From NCBI GenBank assembly GCA_035342095.1, contig DAOQWL010000021.1:1-64000 (forward strand): a stretch of DNA of 64,000 nucleotides, given 5' to 3'. This stretch comes from PLanc-01 sp035342095. GTDB taxonomy: Bacteria; Planctomycetota; Phycisphaerae; Sedimentisphaerales; Anaerobacaceae. A program made the translations under genes and the position numbers. A model generated the notes under the pieces. The model saw only the letters and a list, made by a program, of their open reading frames with translations, was not told where the DNA came from and did no database searches. Shown one piece after another: positions 9,035 through 15,832 of the stretch (position 1 is the stretch's first letter; each line of letters begins with the position of its first letter).

Positions 9035-9937
9035 TCAGTTTGCGTGCTCCTCGTGCTCGTGGCGGTGTTCGTGCTCGTGCCTGGCGCGCTTCGGTCGCGA
9101 CATCACGAGCTGCCAGAGCCAGCCGAGGGCGGTCATGCCCACGAACGTCCCGGGCAGCACCCACGGGCGCGGGCCGATCAGGGAGATCGCCTTGACGTTC
9201 GCGCCGAGCAGGGCGGTCTGCACCCCGAGGAAAACCGTCGCGGCGCCGACCACGCTGTAGGCCAGCGCGATCAGCGCCTTCTTGACCAGCCAGACCAGGA
9301 AGATGGCGACGAGCCCGCCCGCAAGGACCGCCAGACCCACTTTCCACGCGTGCGGACGGACGGTCACCCAGGTGTCGTCGAGCACGGCGCGGACGCGGTC
9401 GCGGAAGTTCTTCTCTTCGGTCGCTTGCTTCGCCTTGATCAGGCCGTCCACGTAGTTCAGCCGGGTGTTCGGGTCCATGTTCGTGAAGGACTGGATCAGG
9501 AAGCCGGGCTCGGTCCGGGTGGCACCCCCGCCCTCGGGGGTGATCCCGCCGATCCCAGCCGAGGGCGGCTGGGCCACATCGGCCGGCGCCACGCGGTCCA
9601 GCAGGACCGCCAGGTATCCCGCGCCACTGACCGCCGCGATGACTAGAACCGCCAGCACGAGGATCAGGACGTTGCGCAGCATGACGGAGGCCGTCGCGAG
9701 GACCGCGGCGCCCACGATCATGCACAACCACAGGTGCAGGCCCAGCCACTGGCTGACCAGCAGGCCCGCGACGGCGCCGACCAGCGCCCCCAGCAAGCCG
9801 ACGATCACCGTGCTGTAGCGCGACCCGCCCAGCCAGAACACCAGACCCACGAGCAGCAGAGTCACGCCGACGCCCAGTAGAATGACCGTGCTCAAGGGCA
9901 TCAGGAGCGTCTCGATCCTTACCAGCAGTTCATACAT
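9035..9937 (-). CDS. Polytopic membrane protein with an in-frame repeat-encoded segment
   Basis: The protein has about five N-terminal membrane helices (PLSTVILLGVGVTLLLVGL onward), a soluble middle segment (residues about 118-185), two or three further helices and a His/Glu-rich tail (HEHEHRHEHEEH) that could bind metal. Its helices are Gly/Val/Leu-rich like those of small TMEM198-type proteins. No function is known. Residues about 120-140 (VAQPPSAG, TPEGGGAT) are encoded by repeat family A at 9519-9578 and interrupt the first soluble loop. The ATG at 9937 has AAGGGA at a good distance. The longer reading from 10000 would begin inside another repeat copy and was rejected. Confidence 0.7.
   Translation of the reverse strand: MYELLVRIETLLMPLSTVILLGVGVTLLLVGLVFWLGGSRYSTVIVGLLGALVGAVAGLLVSQWLGLHLWLCMIVGAAVLATASVMLRNVLILVLAVLVIAAVSGAGYLAVLLDRVAPADVAQPPSAGIGGITPEGGGATRTEPGFLIQSFTNMDPNTRLNYVDGLIKAKQATEEKNFRDRVRAVLDDTWVTVRPHAWKVGLAVLAGGLVAIFLVWLVKKALIALAYSVVGAATVFLGVQTALLGANVKAISLIGPRPWVLPGTFVGMTALGWLWQLVMSRPKRARHEHEHRHEHEEHAN
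9519..9578 (+). repeat. Repeat family A, copy inside the membrane-protein gene
   Basis: A complete element of about 60 bases: GTGGCAC start, self-complementary CCCCCGCCCTCGGGGG, spacer, self-complementary CCCAGCCGAGGGCGGCTGGG, end GCCACA. It is read from the minus strand in the frame giving VAQPPSAG and TPEGGGAT. Confidence 0.85.
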
Positions 9938-9966
9938 ACGCGATCCCTTTGCGAGGATGGTCCAGT

Positions 9967-10000
9967 GTGGCCCAGCCGCCCCCGGCTGGGAATCGATCAC
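9967..10000 (-). repeat. Half copy of repeat family A
   Basis: These 34 bases are identical to the first 34 bases of the inverted A element at 8878. Identity then stops exactly where repeat C begins (GAAAGAACAG), as if C had entered or replaced the second half of A. Confidence 0.75.
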
Positions 10001-10109
10001 GAAAGAACAGAAGGTCAGAAGGTCGGAGAGTCGGTCGAACGCGCCGCGAGTCCAGGAGAGAACCAGGCTGTCCGACCTTCTGACCTTCTCAACTTCTCAC
10101 CTTCTGCTG
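10001..10109 (-). repeat. Repeat family C, copy 2
   Basis: Purine arm GAAAGAACAGAAGGTCAGAA and pyrimidine arm ending CACCTTCTGCTG. Its reverse complement matches 8573-8700. The homologous ends (CAGCAG and AGAACAGAAGG) define the element borders. Confidence 0.8.
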
Positions 10110-10205
10110 CGCCCGATCTGTCTTCTTCCGGCACAACGCCATCTTGCCGCCAGCATACCAGATTCCGCCCGGAGGAAAAGCCCATCCTCTGCCGGGAGGC
10201 GCCTG

Positions 10206-10366
10206 GGCGCGTCTCGCGGAGGACAAGGTCTTGTAGCACCCCAGACCCCAGCCCTCGGGGGTGCCACGCGTCCGAGGTTTGGGATGGAAAAACCGAGGAG
10301 CAGGTTTTTCCATCCCAAAGTAGGCCCGATCTGCCTTTTTCCCCAGCCGGGCGCGGCTGGGCCACA
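10206..10366 (+). repeat. Composite A/B repeat, second copy
   Basis: It starts with GGGCGCGTCTCGCGGAGGAC and AAGGTCTTGT, a flank also found at 10709-10736. It continues with a degenerate A left half, the B hairpin (10278-10319, 17-base perfect arms) and a complete A right half ending GCCACA. The B part is essentially identical to 8943-8984. Confidence 0.8.
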
Positions 10367-10450
10367 CTGGCGGCCAAAGCGGTGCGCAGGTACAATGCCG
10401 AAGGCAGGATCGGATCGAGGCAGGTCCTGTCGGAGATTGCGGAGCGCACC

Positions 10451-10933
10451 GTGAGATCGGACGACCAACTGCTGGAGCAGGCGAAGAAAGGGGATGCGGC
10501 AGCCTTCGAGGCACTCTACCGTCGGCATCGCGACTGGGTGTACCGGCTCGCCTGGCGTTTCACCGGCAACGAAGCGGACGCCCTCGACGTCCTCCAGGAG
10601 ACGTTTGCTTACCTGCTCCGCAAGCTCCCAAGCCTGCGTCTGACCGCCGCGATGATGACCTTCCTGTACCCCGTCGTGAAGCATCTGTCGCTGAATGTCC
10701 GCCGGGCCGGGCGCGTCGCGCGGAGGACAAGGTCTTGTGGCACCCCCGCCCTCGGGGGTGATCCCAGCCTCGGGGGTGATCCCAGCCGAGGGCGGCTGGG
10801 CCACATCGACGCATCCCGAAGCGAGCTGGCCGAGGCCCTGAAAACGCCCCTGAATACGGTCAAATCGCGACTTTACCGGGCCTTGGACATCCTCCGCGAA
10901 GACCCCCGCACGCGGGACTATTTCCTATCGTAG
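10451..10933 (+). CDS. ECF sigma factor with region 4.1 replaced by a repeat (probably inactive)
   Basis: Region 2 is complete (FEALYRRHRDWVYRLAWRFT, then DVLQETFAYLLRKL). The helix-turn-helix of region 4.2 is present near the end (SELAEALKTPLNTVKSRLYR). Between them, where region 4.1 (a LPE..R.V..LR pattern) should be, residues about 86-119 are encoded by repeat family A and its flank (RRTRSCGTPALGG, PSRGRLGHID). The stop codon TAG is the second to fourth base of another repeat (family D). The GTG at 10451 has GGAG six bases upstream, and no ATG is available. The protein is shorter than intact family members and lacks a region needed for -35 recognition, so it is probably non-functional, though the reading frame is still open. 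Confidence 0.75.
   Translation: MRSDDQLLEQAKKGDAAAFEALYRRHRDWVYRLAWRFTGNEADALDVLQETFAYLLRKLPSLRLTAAMMTFLYPVVKHLSLNVRRAGRVARRTRSCGTPALGGDPSLGGDPSRGRLGHIDASRSELAEALKTPLNTVKSRLYRALDILREDPRTRDYFLS
10709..10806 (+). repeat. Repeat family A with extended flank, inside a sigma-factor gene
   Basis: The flank GCGCGGAGGACAAGGTCTTG matches 10206-10236 apart from one or two bases. The A element follows at 10737-10806 and has a partial internal duplication (CCTCGGGGGTGATCCCAGC repeated). Within the gene it is read on the plus strand as GTPALGG and PSRGRLGHI. Confidence 0.85.
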
Positions 10934-11012
10934 CACGGGATCTTGCCCGTGATCCCGAATCATGGGCGGGACGCCCATGCTACGGACGACGCCTCACGGC
11001 GTCCCTACGAGC
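10930..11012. repeat. Repeat family D followed by an E core
   Basis: GTAGCACGGGATCTTGCCCG to CATGGGCGGGACGCCCATGC plus TACG forms a double palindrome with GTAGC/GCTAC ends (D). It is followed by GACGCCTCACGGCGTCCCTA, the E core. The sigma stop codon, and the only possible start of the next reading frame, lie inside it. Confidence 0.75.
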
Positions 11013-11290
11013 CCCAGATCAAGATCGTCGGCGTCGAGGGCGGCGAACACCCCGCCTTCAACGACGCGCCATACTACGACCCCGCTGCCCTGATGAACGA
11101 GCGAATCATCATCGCGGCCTTCAACACCGGCGCGGACCTGCCGACCACCCGAACCCGAATCGCGACGATCCACCTGCAAATCACAGGCGACGACGAACCG
11201 AAATACGACCTGATCCTGACCACCACCGCCGACGCAGACGGCGAGGAAATGGCCGCGAAGATCACTCTGCAAACAGGAGAGGACAAATGA
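10943..11290 (+). pseudogene. C-terminal remnant of an extracytoplasmic protein; N-terminus replaced by repeats
   Basis: The first 22 codons (HGRDAHAT, DDASRRPYE) come from repeats D and E, and the only start is a TTG inside repeat D. From EPQIKIVGVEGGEHP onward the sequence looks like a real soluble beta-rich domain (ERIIIAAFNTGADLP, TRIATIHLQITGD) of about 90 residues. It resembles the end of a secreted cohesin-like or regulatory ectodomain. The stop overlaps the next start as ATGA. The likely history is that repeat activity deleted the 5' part of a gene that once followed the sigma gene, perhaps its regulator. Function is unknown. Confidence 0.5.
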
Positions 11291-13629
11291 AAACTCGTGC
11301 CACCGTACTCATAGCCCTCATTGGCCTAATACTGACTCTCATCTGCTTGAGCATGACATCCGTCAGTTGTCGCAAGGAGTCAGCTCGGGATGGAAGCCGC
11401 GCGGAGCCCTCTGGTCAATCCCCGACTGCGGTGGGAACCTCCGTGGCCCCGCAGACACCAGAGGCCGAGACAGAGGCTCAGCGTAGTACCGTGGCAGCCG
11501 AAGCACAGACCATGAAGGATATGGTCGACGATGTGATTTACTGTCGCTCACAGCTTGACCAGAATGCACCGACAAGAAGGTCATCAGGAGGCATCACACC
11601 ACAGACGGATGAGGCGGCGATTCCCTATGCCGACGAGATCACTTATCGCAAGGACTGGCGAGAGATAGTGAAAAAGCCCCGAAGTCCTTCAAGCTTACGC
11701 GAGCTTCTTCGCAGTCGGTTGGCGAGCGCGACCGCCGATGAGATCTGGGTGATTGCAAAGGACGAGACGCCGCAGGCGGTCGGGCCGGAATACCAAACAC
11801 CTGGGTCCGGCGCGATGCTCGTCGAGAAGGGCGAGGAGAAGATCCCTCTGCCGCTCAAGCACACCGATGTGAAAGGGCGGGTCTGTGGGTATATCGCGAC
11901 GGTCGAGGTCACGCAGCAATTTCAGAACCCCTTCAGCGAGAAGATCGAAGCGGTGTACATCTTCCCGCTGCCCCAGAACGCGGCGGTGAATGAGTTCATC
12001 ATGGTCATCGGCGAGCGGCGGATTCGCGGCATCATCCGCGAGCGACAGGAGGCCGAGCAGATCTATCGCGAGGCCCGCAATCAGGGCTATGTCGCTTCCC
12101 TTCTGACCCAGGAGTGGCCCAACATCTTCACGCAGAAGGTCGCCAATATTGAGCCAGGCAAGCAGATCGACGTCCATATCAAGTACTTCAACACGCTCGC
12201 CTACGCCGACGGCTGGTACGAGTTCGTCTTCCCGATGGTCGTGGGTCCGCGATTCAATCCGCCCGGCTCCACCGACGGCGTGGGCGCGGTCGGGCGGGGC
12301 AAGACCGGCATCTCGGGCCAATCCACCGAAGTCCAGTACCTCAAGCCCAACGAGCGAAGCGGACACGATATCTCGCTGGCTCTGGACATCGACGCAGGCG
12401 TCAAGATCGAGGAGATCGCCTGCGCCAGCCACGCGATCAAGAAGGACAAGGACGGCGCCGAGAAGGTCCACGTCCAGCTCAGCGACCTTGACAACATCCC
12501 GAACAAGGATTTCGTCCTGCGATTCAAAATGGCAGGGGACACGGTCAAATCCGCTCTCGTGACGCATCGCGACGAGCGCGGCGGCTTCTTCACGCTGATG
12601 CTCTATCCGCCGGACGAACTCAAGCAAATCAAACGGGCCCCCATGGAGATGGTCTTCGTCCTCGATTGCTCGGGCAGCATGAACGGCCAACCCATCGCCA
12701 AGGCCAAGGACGCGATCAAGCGGGCCCTGCGAAAACTCGAACCCGACGACACCTTCCAGGTGATCCAGTTCTCGATGAGCGCCTCGCAGTTCGGCCCGAA
12801 CCCCATCCCTGCGACCGCGGACAACGTCCGGCGGGCCATCGAGTACGTGGACAACCTCCAGGGCGAGGGCGGCACCATGATGATCGAGGGCATCAAAGCC
12901 GCCCTGGACTTCCCGCACGACCCGCGCCGGTTCCGGCTGGTCTCCTTCATGACCGACGGTTACATCGGCAATGAGACGCAGATCCTGGGCGAAATTCACC
13001 AGCGGCTCGGCTCCGCACGGATCTTCAGCTTCGGCGTCGGCACCTCCGTCAATCGCTACCTGCTCGACCGCATGGCCAAGCTGGGCAGGGGCGCCGTCGC
13101 CTATATCGGCCTGGCCGACAGCGGCACGGAGGTCGTGGATGTCTTCTACGACCGCATCAGCCATCCCGCGCTGACGGACATGCAGATCGACTGGGGCGAC
13201 CTCGAAGTCTCGGAGGTCTACCCGCGCCAGATTCCCGACCTGTTCGTCGGCCGGCCGATCATCCTGACCGGACGGTTCAAGGGCGAAAAGGATACCACGA
13301 TCCGCATCGCAGGCCGGGCAGGCCAGTACGACAAGACCCTCAGCATCCCCGTGAGACTCGACGACTCGTCCGCGACGCACGCCGGTATCGCATGCGTCTG
13401 GGCAAGGAAGCGGATCGAGGACCTCGCGACCCAGGCGACCTACGACGCGAGCGAAGCCCTGCCCGCCGAGATCAAGCAGGTGGCTCTGCAATACAGTCTG
13501 ATGAGCGCGTACACCGCCTTCGTCGCAGTCGATTCGACCCAAGTGACCGCGGGCGATCACGGCGTGACGGTCGCAGTCCCTGTCCCGGTCCCCGAGGGCG
13601 TCCGCTACGATACGACCATCCAGGATTGA
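11287..13629 (+). CDS. VIT and von Willebrand factor A domain protein
   Basis: The N-terminus is hydrophobic and ends near SVSC, so it may be a lipoprotein. After a low-complexity linker comes a VIT domain (about residues 195-320, with VEVTQQFQNPFSEKIEAVYI and FPLP). A VWA domain starts at about residue 450 with an intact metal-ion site (FVLDCSGSMNG). The architecture is that of inter-alpha-trypsin-inhibitor-like bacterial surface proteins, which mediate metal-dependent protein interactions. GGAGAGGACAA precedes the ATG, which overlaps the upstream stop. No sortase or PEP-CTERM tail is visible. The exact role is unknown. Confidence 0.85.
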   Translation: MKTRATVLIALIGLILTLICLSMTSVSCRKESARDGSRAEPSGQSPTAVGTSVAPQTPEAETEAQRSTVAAEAQTMKDMVDDVIYCRSQLDQNAPTRRSSGGITPQTDEAAIPYADEITYRKDWREIVKKPRSPSSLRELLRSRLASATADEIWVIAKDETPQAVGPEYQTPGSGAMLVEKGEEKIPLPLKHTDVKGRVCGYIATVEVTQQFQNPFSEKIEAVYIFPLPQNAAVNEFIMVIGERRIRGIIRERQEAEQIYREARNQGYVASLLTQEWPNIFTQKVANIEPGKQIDVHIKYFNTLAYADGWYEFVFPMVVGPRFNPPGSTDGVGAVGRGKTGISGQSTEVQYLKPNERSGHDISLALDIDAGVKIEEIACASHAIKKDKDGAEKVHVQLSDLDNIPNKDFVLRFKMAGDTVKSALVTHRDERGGFFTLMLYPPDELKQIKRAPMEMVFVLDCSGSMNGQPIAKAKDAIKRALRKLEPDDTFQVIQFSMSASQFGPNPIPATADNVRRAIEYVDNLQGEGGTMMIEGIKAALDFPHDPRRFRLVSFMTDGYIGNETQILGEIHQRLGSARIFSFGVGTSVNRYLLDRMAKLGRGAVAYIGLADSGTEVVDVFYDRISHPALTDMQIDWGDLEVSEVYPRQIPDLFVGRPIILTGRFKGEKDTTIRIAGRAGQYDKTLSIPVRLDDSSATHAGIACVWARKRIEDLATQATYDASEALPAEIKQVALQYSLMSAYTAFVAVDSTQVTAGDHGVTVAVPVPVPEGVRYDTTIQD

Positions 13630-13697
13630 AAGAGCATTGGCCACAGAGGACCCAGAGACCCACAGAGGGAGGAAGCACAGATCAGCCGGGATGCGCT

Positions 13698-13780
13698 TGT
13701 CATGCTGAACGAAGTGACGCATCCGGCGTGGGAGTTGAGCATTCGCGTGCCAGGTCCTTCGCTCTCGCTCAGGACGACAG
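13698..13780 (+). repeat. Repeat family G, copy 1
   Basis: GTCATGCTGAACGAAGTGAC at the left and TTCGCTCTCGCTCAGGACGA plus CA at the right form imperfect inverted ends. The core GCTGAACGAAGTGA recurs in reverse orientation at 30711-30740 and 39291-39329. It resembles a repeat class widespread in environmental bacteria. Together with uncharacterised sequence it fills the gap between the VIT/VWA gene and the pseudopilin-like gene. Confidence 0.65.
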
Positions 13781-13823
13781 GCAGAAGGCTGAGGAACTGC
13801 AACGCGGTGGAAGGGAGAACAAC

Positions 13824-15218
13824 ATGATGAAGCTGAATGGAACGAAGGGTTTCACGAAGGTCGAGTTGTTGGTTGTCGTGCTGGTGGCGGCGCTGATCGT
13901 GGCGATGGTCCCGCCACTATCCCGTCGTGGGAGGTCGGACGCACTCCACGAGACCTGCCGGGCGAATCTGGCCGGGATCGGCAAAGCGATACTCATCTAT
14001 GCGAATGACTACGAGGGCAAGTTTCCCGTTTCCGGCGGCCGCTCGTCGCACTGGGGCAACGTCTGGAAGTGGGATGCTCCGACTCGCCTCCAGGCGTTTG
14101 CCTTGGCAGTCGACGGCAGCGGTGGGAAGGCCGCGATCAGTTCCTGCTTCTACCTGCTCGTGAAGTACGCCGAGGTCCGGCCGGGGCTCTTCGTCTGTCC
14201 AGACGACGCCGGAACTACTGAGTTCAAGCTCTCGGAGCTGCGGACCCCGCCCACGGGTTTCAAGCTCATCGACGCGTGGGACTTCGGACCCGAGTCGTCC
14301 AACCACTGCAGCTATGCCTATCATCATCCGTTTTACGGGTCTGCGTTGAAGGCGACCAGCGATCCAGGCATGGCGGTCGCGGCTGACCGCAGCCGTTGGT
14401 TTCGCAGTCCCTCCGGGCCCGCTGGGGATTTCGCTGCATTCAGGCCGGACCTCCCTGGATTGGGAGGGACTCCCGAGACAGCTCGACGCGGCAACTCCAG
14501 GTCGCACAAGGGAGATGGCCAGAACGTTCTGTTCGTCGACGGCCATGTGTCGTTTGAGGAACGAAGCTATTGCGGGCTCGATCACGACAACATCTACACC
14601 GTCTCCGATAGTACGGAGCGAGGATCGCCGCTCGGGACAAAACCCACTTTGGGTTTCACTGGCCCCTGGAACCACAGGGATTCTCTCCTGCTGTCCGATC
14701 CTGGAGTCACCAAGTCCGCGGTAACTCGCCAGGCTCGGGATGTGGACTCCAGGACTCTCAAGCAGACGGCGGTCGTCGCCACATTGGAGTGTCCGGTGCC
14801 GGAGCACAAGAACGCGATCTGGTGTGCTACATTCCAAATAGCGTGGGACAAGTTCAGGACCGAAGCCATCGGCGAACCGATCCAGATCACCGGCGCCGAG
14901 TCTCTGGCGGCTCGTCTGGATCAGTGCGGGTTTCCCCGCGGCGACATTAACGAGACGTCCTACTATGCGAATGCCGGCTTTGTGAAGGACGGGATCATCG
15001 AGCAGATTCAGAAGGACATGGCGAGCCGCTTTCGCGCCGAGCCCGTGCCCACCTTTGGCGAAAAGTACCGAGCGCTGCCCGACGTCGCCATGGCCTATGC
15101 CTACCTGAACGTGGACGTGGGATTCCAGTACCCGTACTACGCGCACGGAGGGGCCTTCGATTTCGAGGACTCCAACGGAATACGAGCGGGGTCTCCGCGT
15201 TCGATGCACAGAGCGTAA
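13824..15218 (+). CDS. Pseudopilin-like protein, N-terminal part of a frameshifted gene
   Basis: The N-terminus KGFTKVELLVVVLVAALIVA is a type IV pilin/pseudopilin signal with the prepilin-peptidase site after Gly. It is followed by a planctomycete-type body with the conserved NVLFVDGHVSF segment. A second domain begins near residue 315 (NAIWCATFQIAWDKF) and runs into FEDSNG, where this frame goes off course and ends. The continuing sequence is in another frame at about 15180-15808. Two start ATGs (13824, 13827) follow AAGGGAG. The secretin-associated or surface location is inferred from the pilin signal. Confidence 0.7.
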   Translation: MMKLNGTKGFTKVELLVVVLVAALIVAMVPPLSRRGRSDALHETCRANLAGIGKAILIYANDYEGKFPVSGGRSSHWGNVWKWDAPTRLQAFALAVDGSGGKAAISSCFYLLVKYAEVRPGLFVCPDDAGTTEFKLSELRTPPTGFKLIDAWDFGPESSNHCSYAYHHPFYGSALKATSDPGMAVAADRSRWFRSPSGPAGDFAAFRPDLPGLGGTPETARRGNSRSHKGDGQNVLFVDGHVSFEERSYCGLDHDNIYTVSDSTERGSPLGTKPTLGFTGPWNHRDSLLLSDPGVTKSAVTRQARDVDSRTLKQTAVVATLECPVPEHKNAIWCATFQIAWDKFRTEAIGEPIQITGAESLAARLDQCGFPRGDINETSYYANAGFVKDGIIEQIQKDMASRFRAEPVPTFGEKYRALPDVAMAYAYLNVDVGFQYPYYAHGGAFDFEDSNGIRAGSPRSMHRA

Positions 15219-15238
15219 AGGCCGGCGACTACCAGAAT

Positions 15239-15808
15239 GTGCGGGATCAACTGGAGGTCCTGCACTATGAGTACGGCGATGCAAATCGAGCGGAGGAATT
15301 CGCCGTCGATCTGTGCAGATACACAGAGCCCTATCAGGTGATTCTGGCTCGCATGTCACGGCGCGGCACTCTGCATGAGACCGCCAAAGTGCTCCAGGAG
15401 AATGTGGACGGATTCAAAGAGGACCCGGACTACGAGACGTTGCACAAGCTACGTCCTATCGACACACTGGTCGTTCCCGACGTGCTCTTCAAGCTCACGC
15501 ATCACTTCGAGGAACTGCTCGGTAAGCGGTTCAGCAACTCGCGATGGCAAGACCATTTCTTCTTCGAAGCACTACAGAGGATCGACTTCACACTGAGCCG
15601 GACCGGCGTGGTCATCAAGTCCGAGGCGTTCATGGGCATGACTTCTGGACGAGGCCGATCGTCCGCACAACTGGCGAAGCCCAGGCATCTGCGATTCGAC
15701 AGGCCGTTCCTGATCTGCGTCAAGAAGCGACAGGCGGGCGCAACGCCTATCTTTGTCATGTGGGTGGACAACGCCGAGCTGATGCAAGTCGTCGCTCGTG
15801 ATCCGTGA
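15239..15808 (+). pseudogene. C-terminal part of the frameshifted pseudopilin-like gene
   Basis: This frame continues upstream without a stop to about 15179, giving TSGVSAFDAQSVKAGDYQ before VRDQLEVLHYEYG, so it joins naturally to the FEDSNG end of the preceding reading frame. Restoring one base near GGAATACG (for example an A in the short A run) would fuse the two. The segment contains DLCRYTEPYQVILARM and ends RPFLICVKKRQ, FVMWVDNAEL. The ending is faintly reminiscent of serpin C-termini, but this is weak. Whether the shift is genuine or a sequencing error cannot be decided here. The nominal GTG start at 15239 is probably not used. Confidence 0.6.
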
Positions 15809-15832
15809 CCCGCTTCTGCCCGGCCTGCGTTC

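Larger units (their letters stand above)
9938..10450. other. Gene-free stretch with nested repeats between divergent genes
   Basis: The stretch holds half an A element (9967-10000) abutting repeat C copy 2 (10001-10109), then about 95 bases without a recognised element. Next is an A/B composite (10206-10366), then a short leader containing GGTACAAT at 10389-10396, which may be a -10 element for the sigma gene at 10451. Confidence 0.65.

Noticed and set aside
8573..10366. A CRISPR array
   Set aside because: Repeats here are palindromic, differ in length and orientation, and lack regular unique spacers. No cas gene is nearby.
10097..10863. Several overlapping small frames rich in Pro, Gly and Arg
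   Set aside because: They are translations of repeat families A, B and C and of the sigma gene shadow, not independent proteins.
15239..15808. A serpin protease inhibitor
   Set aside because: The ending RPFLI...FVMWVDNAEL is faintly serpin-like, but the reactive-loop hinge and core serpin motifs were not found.
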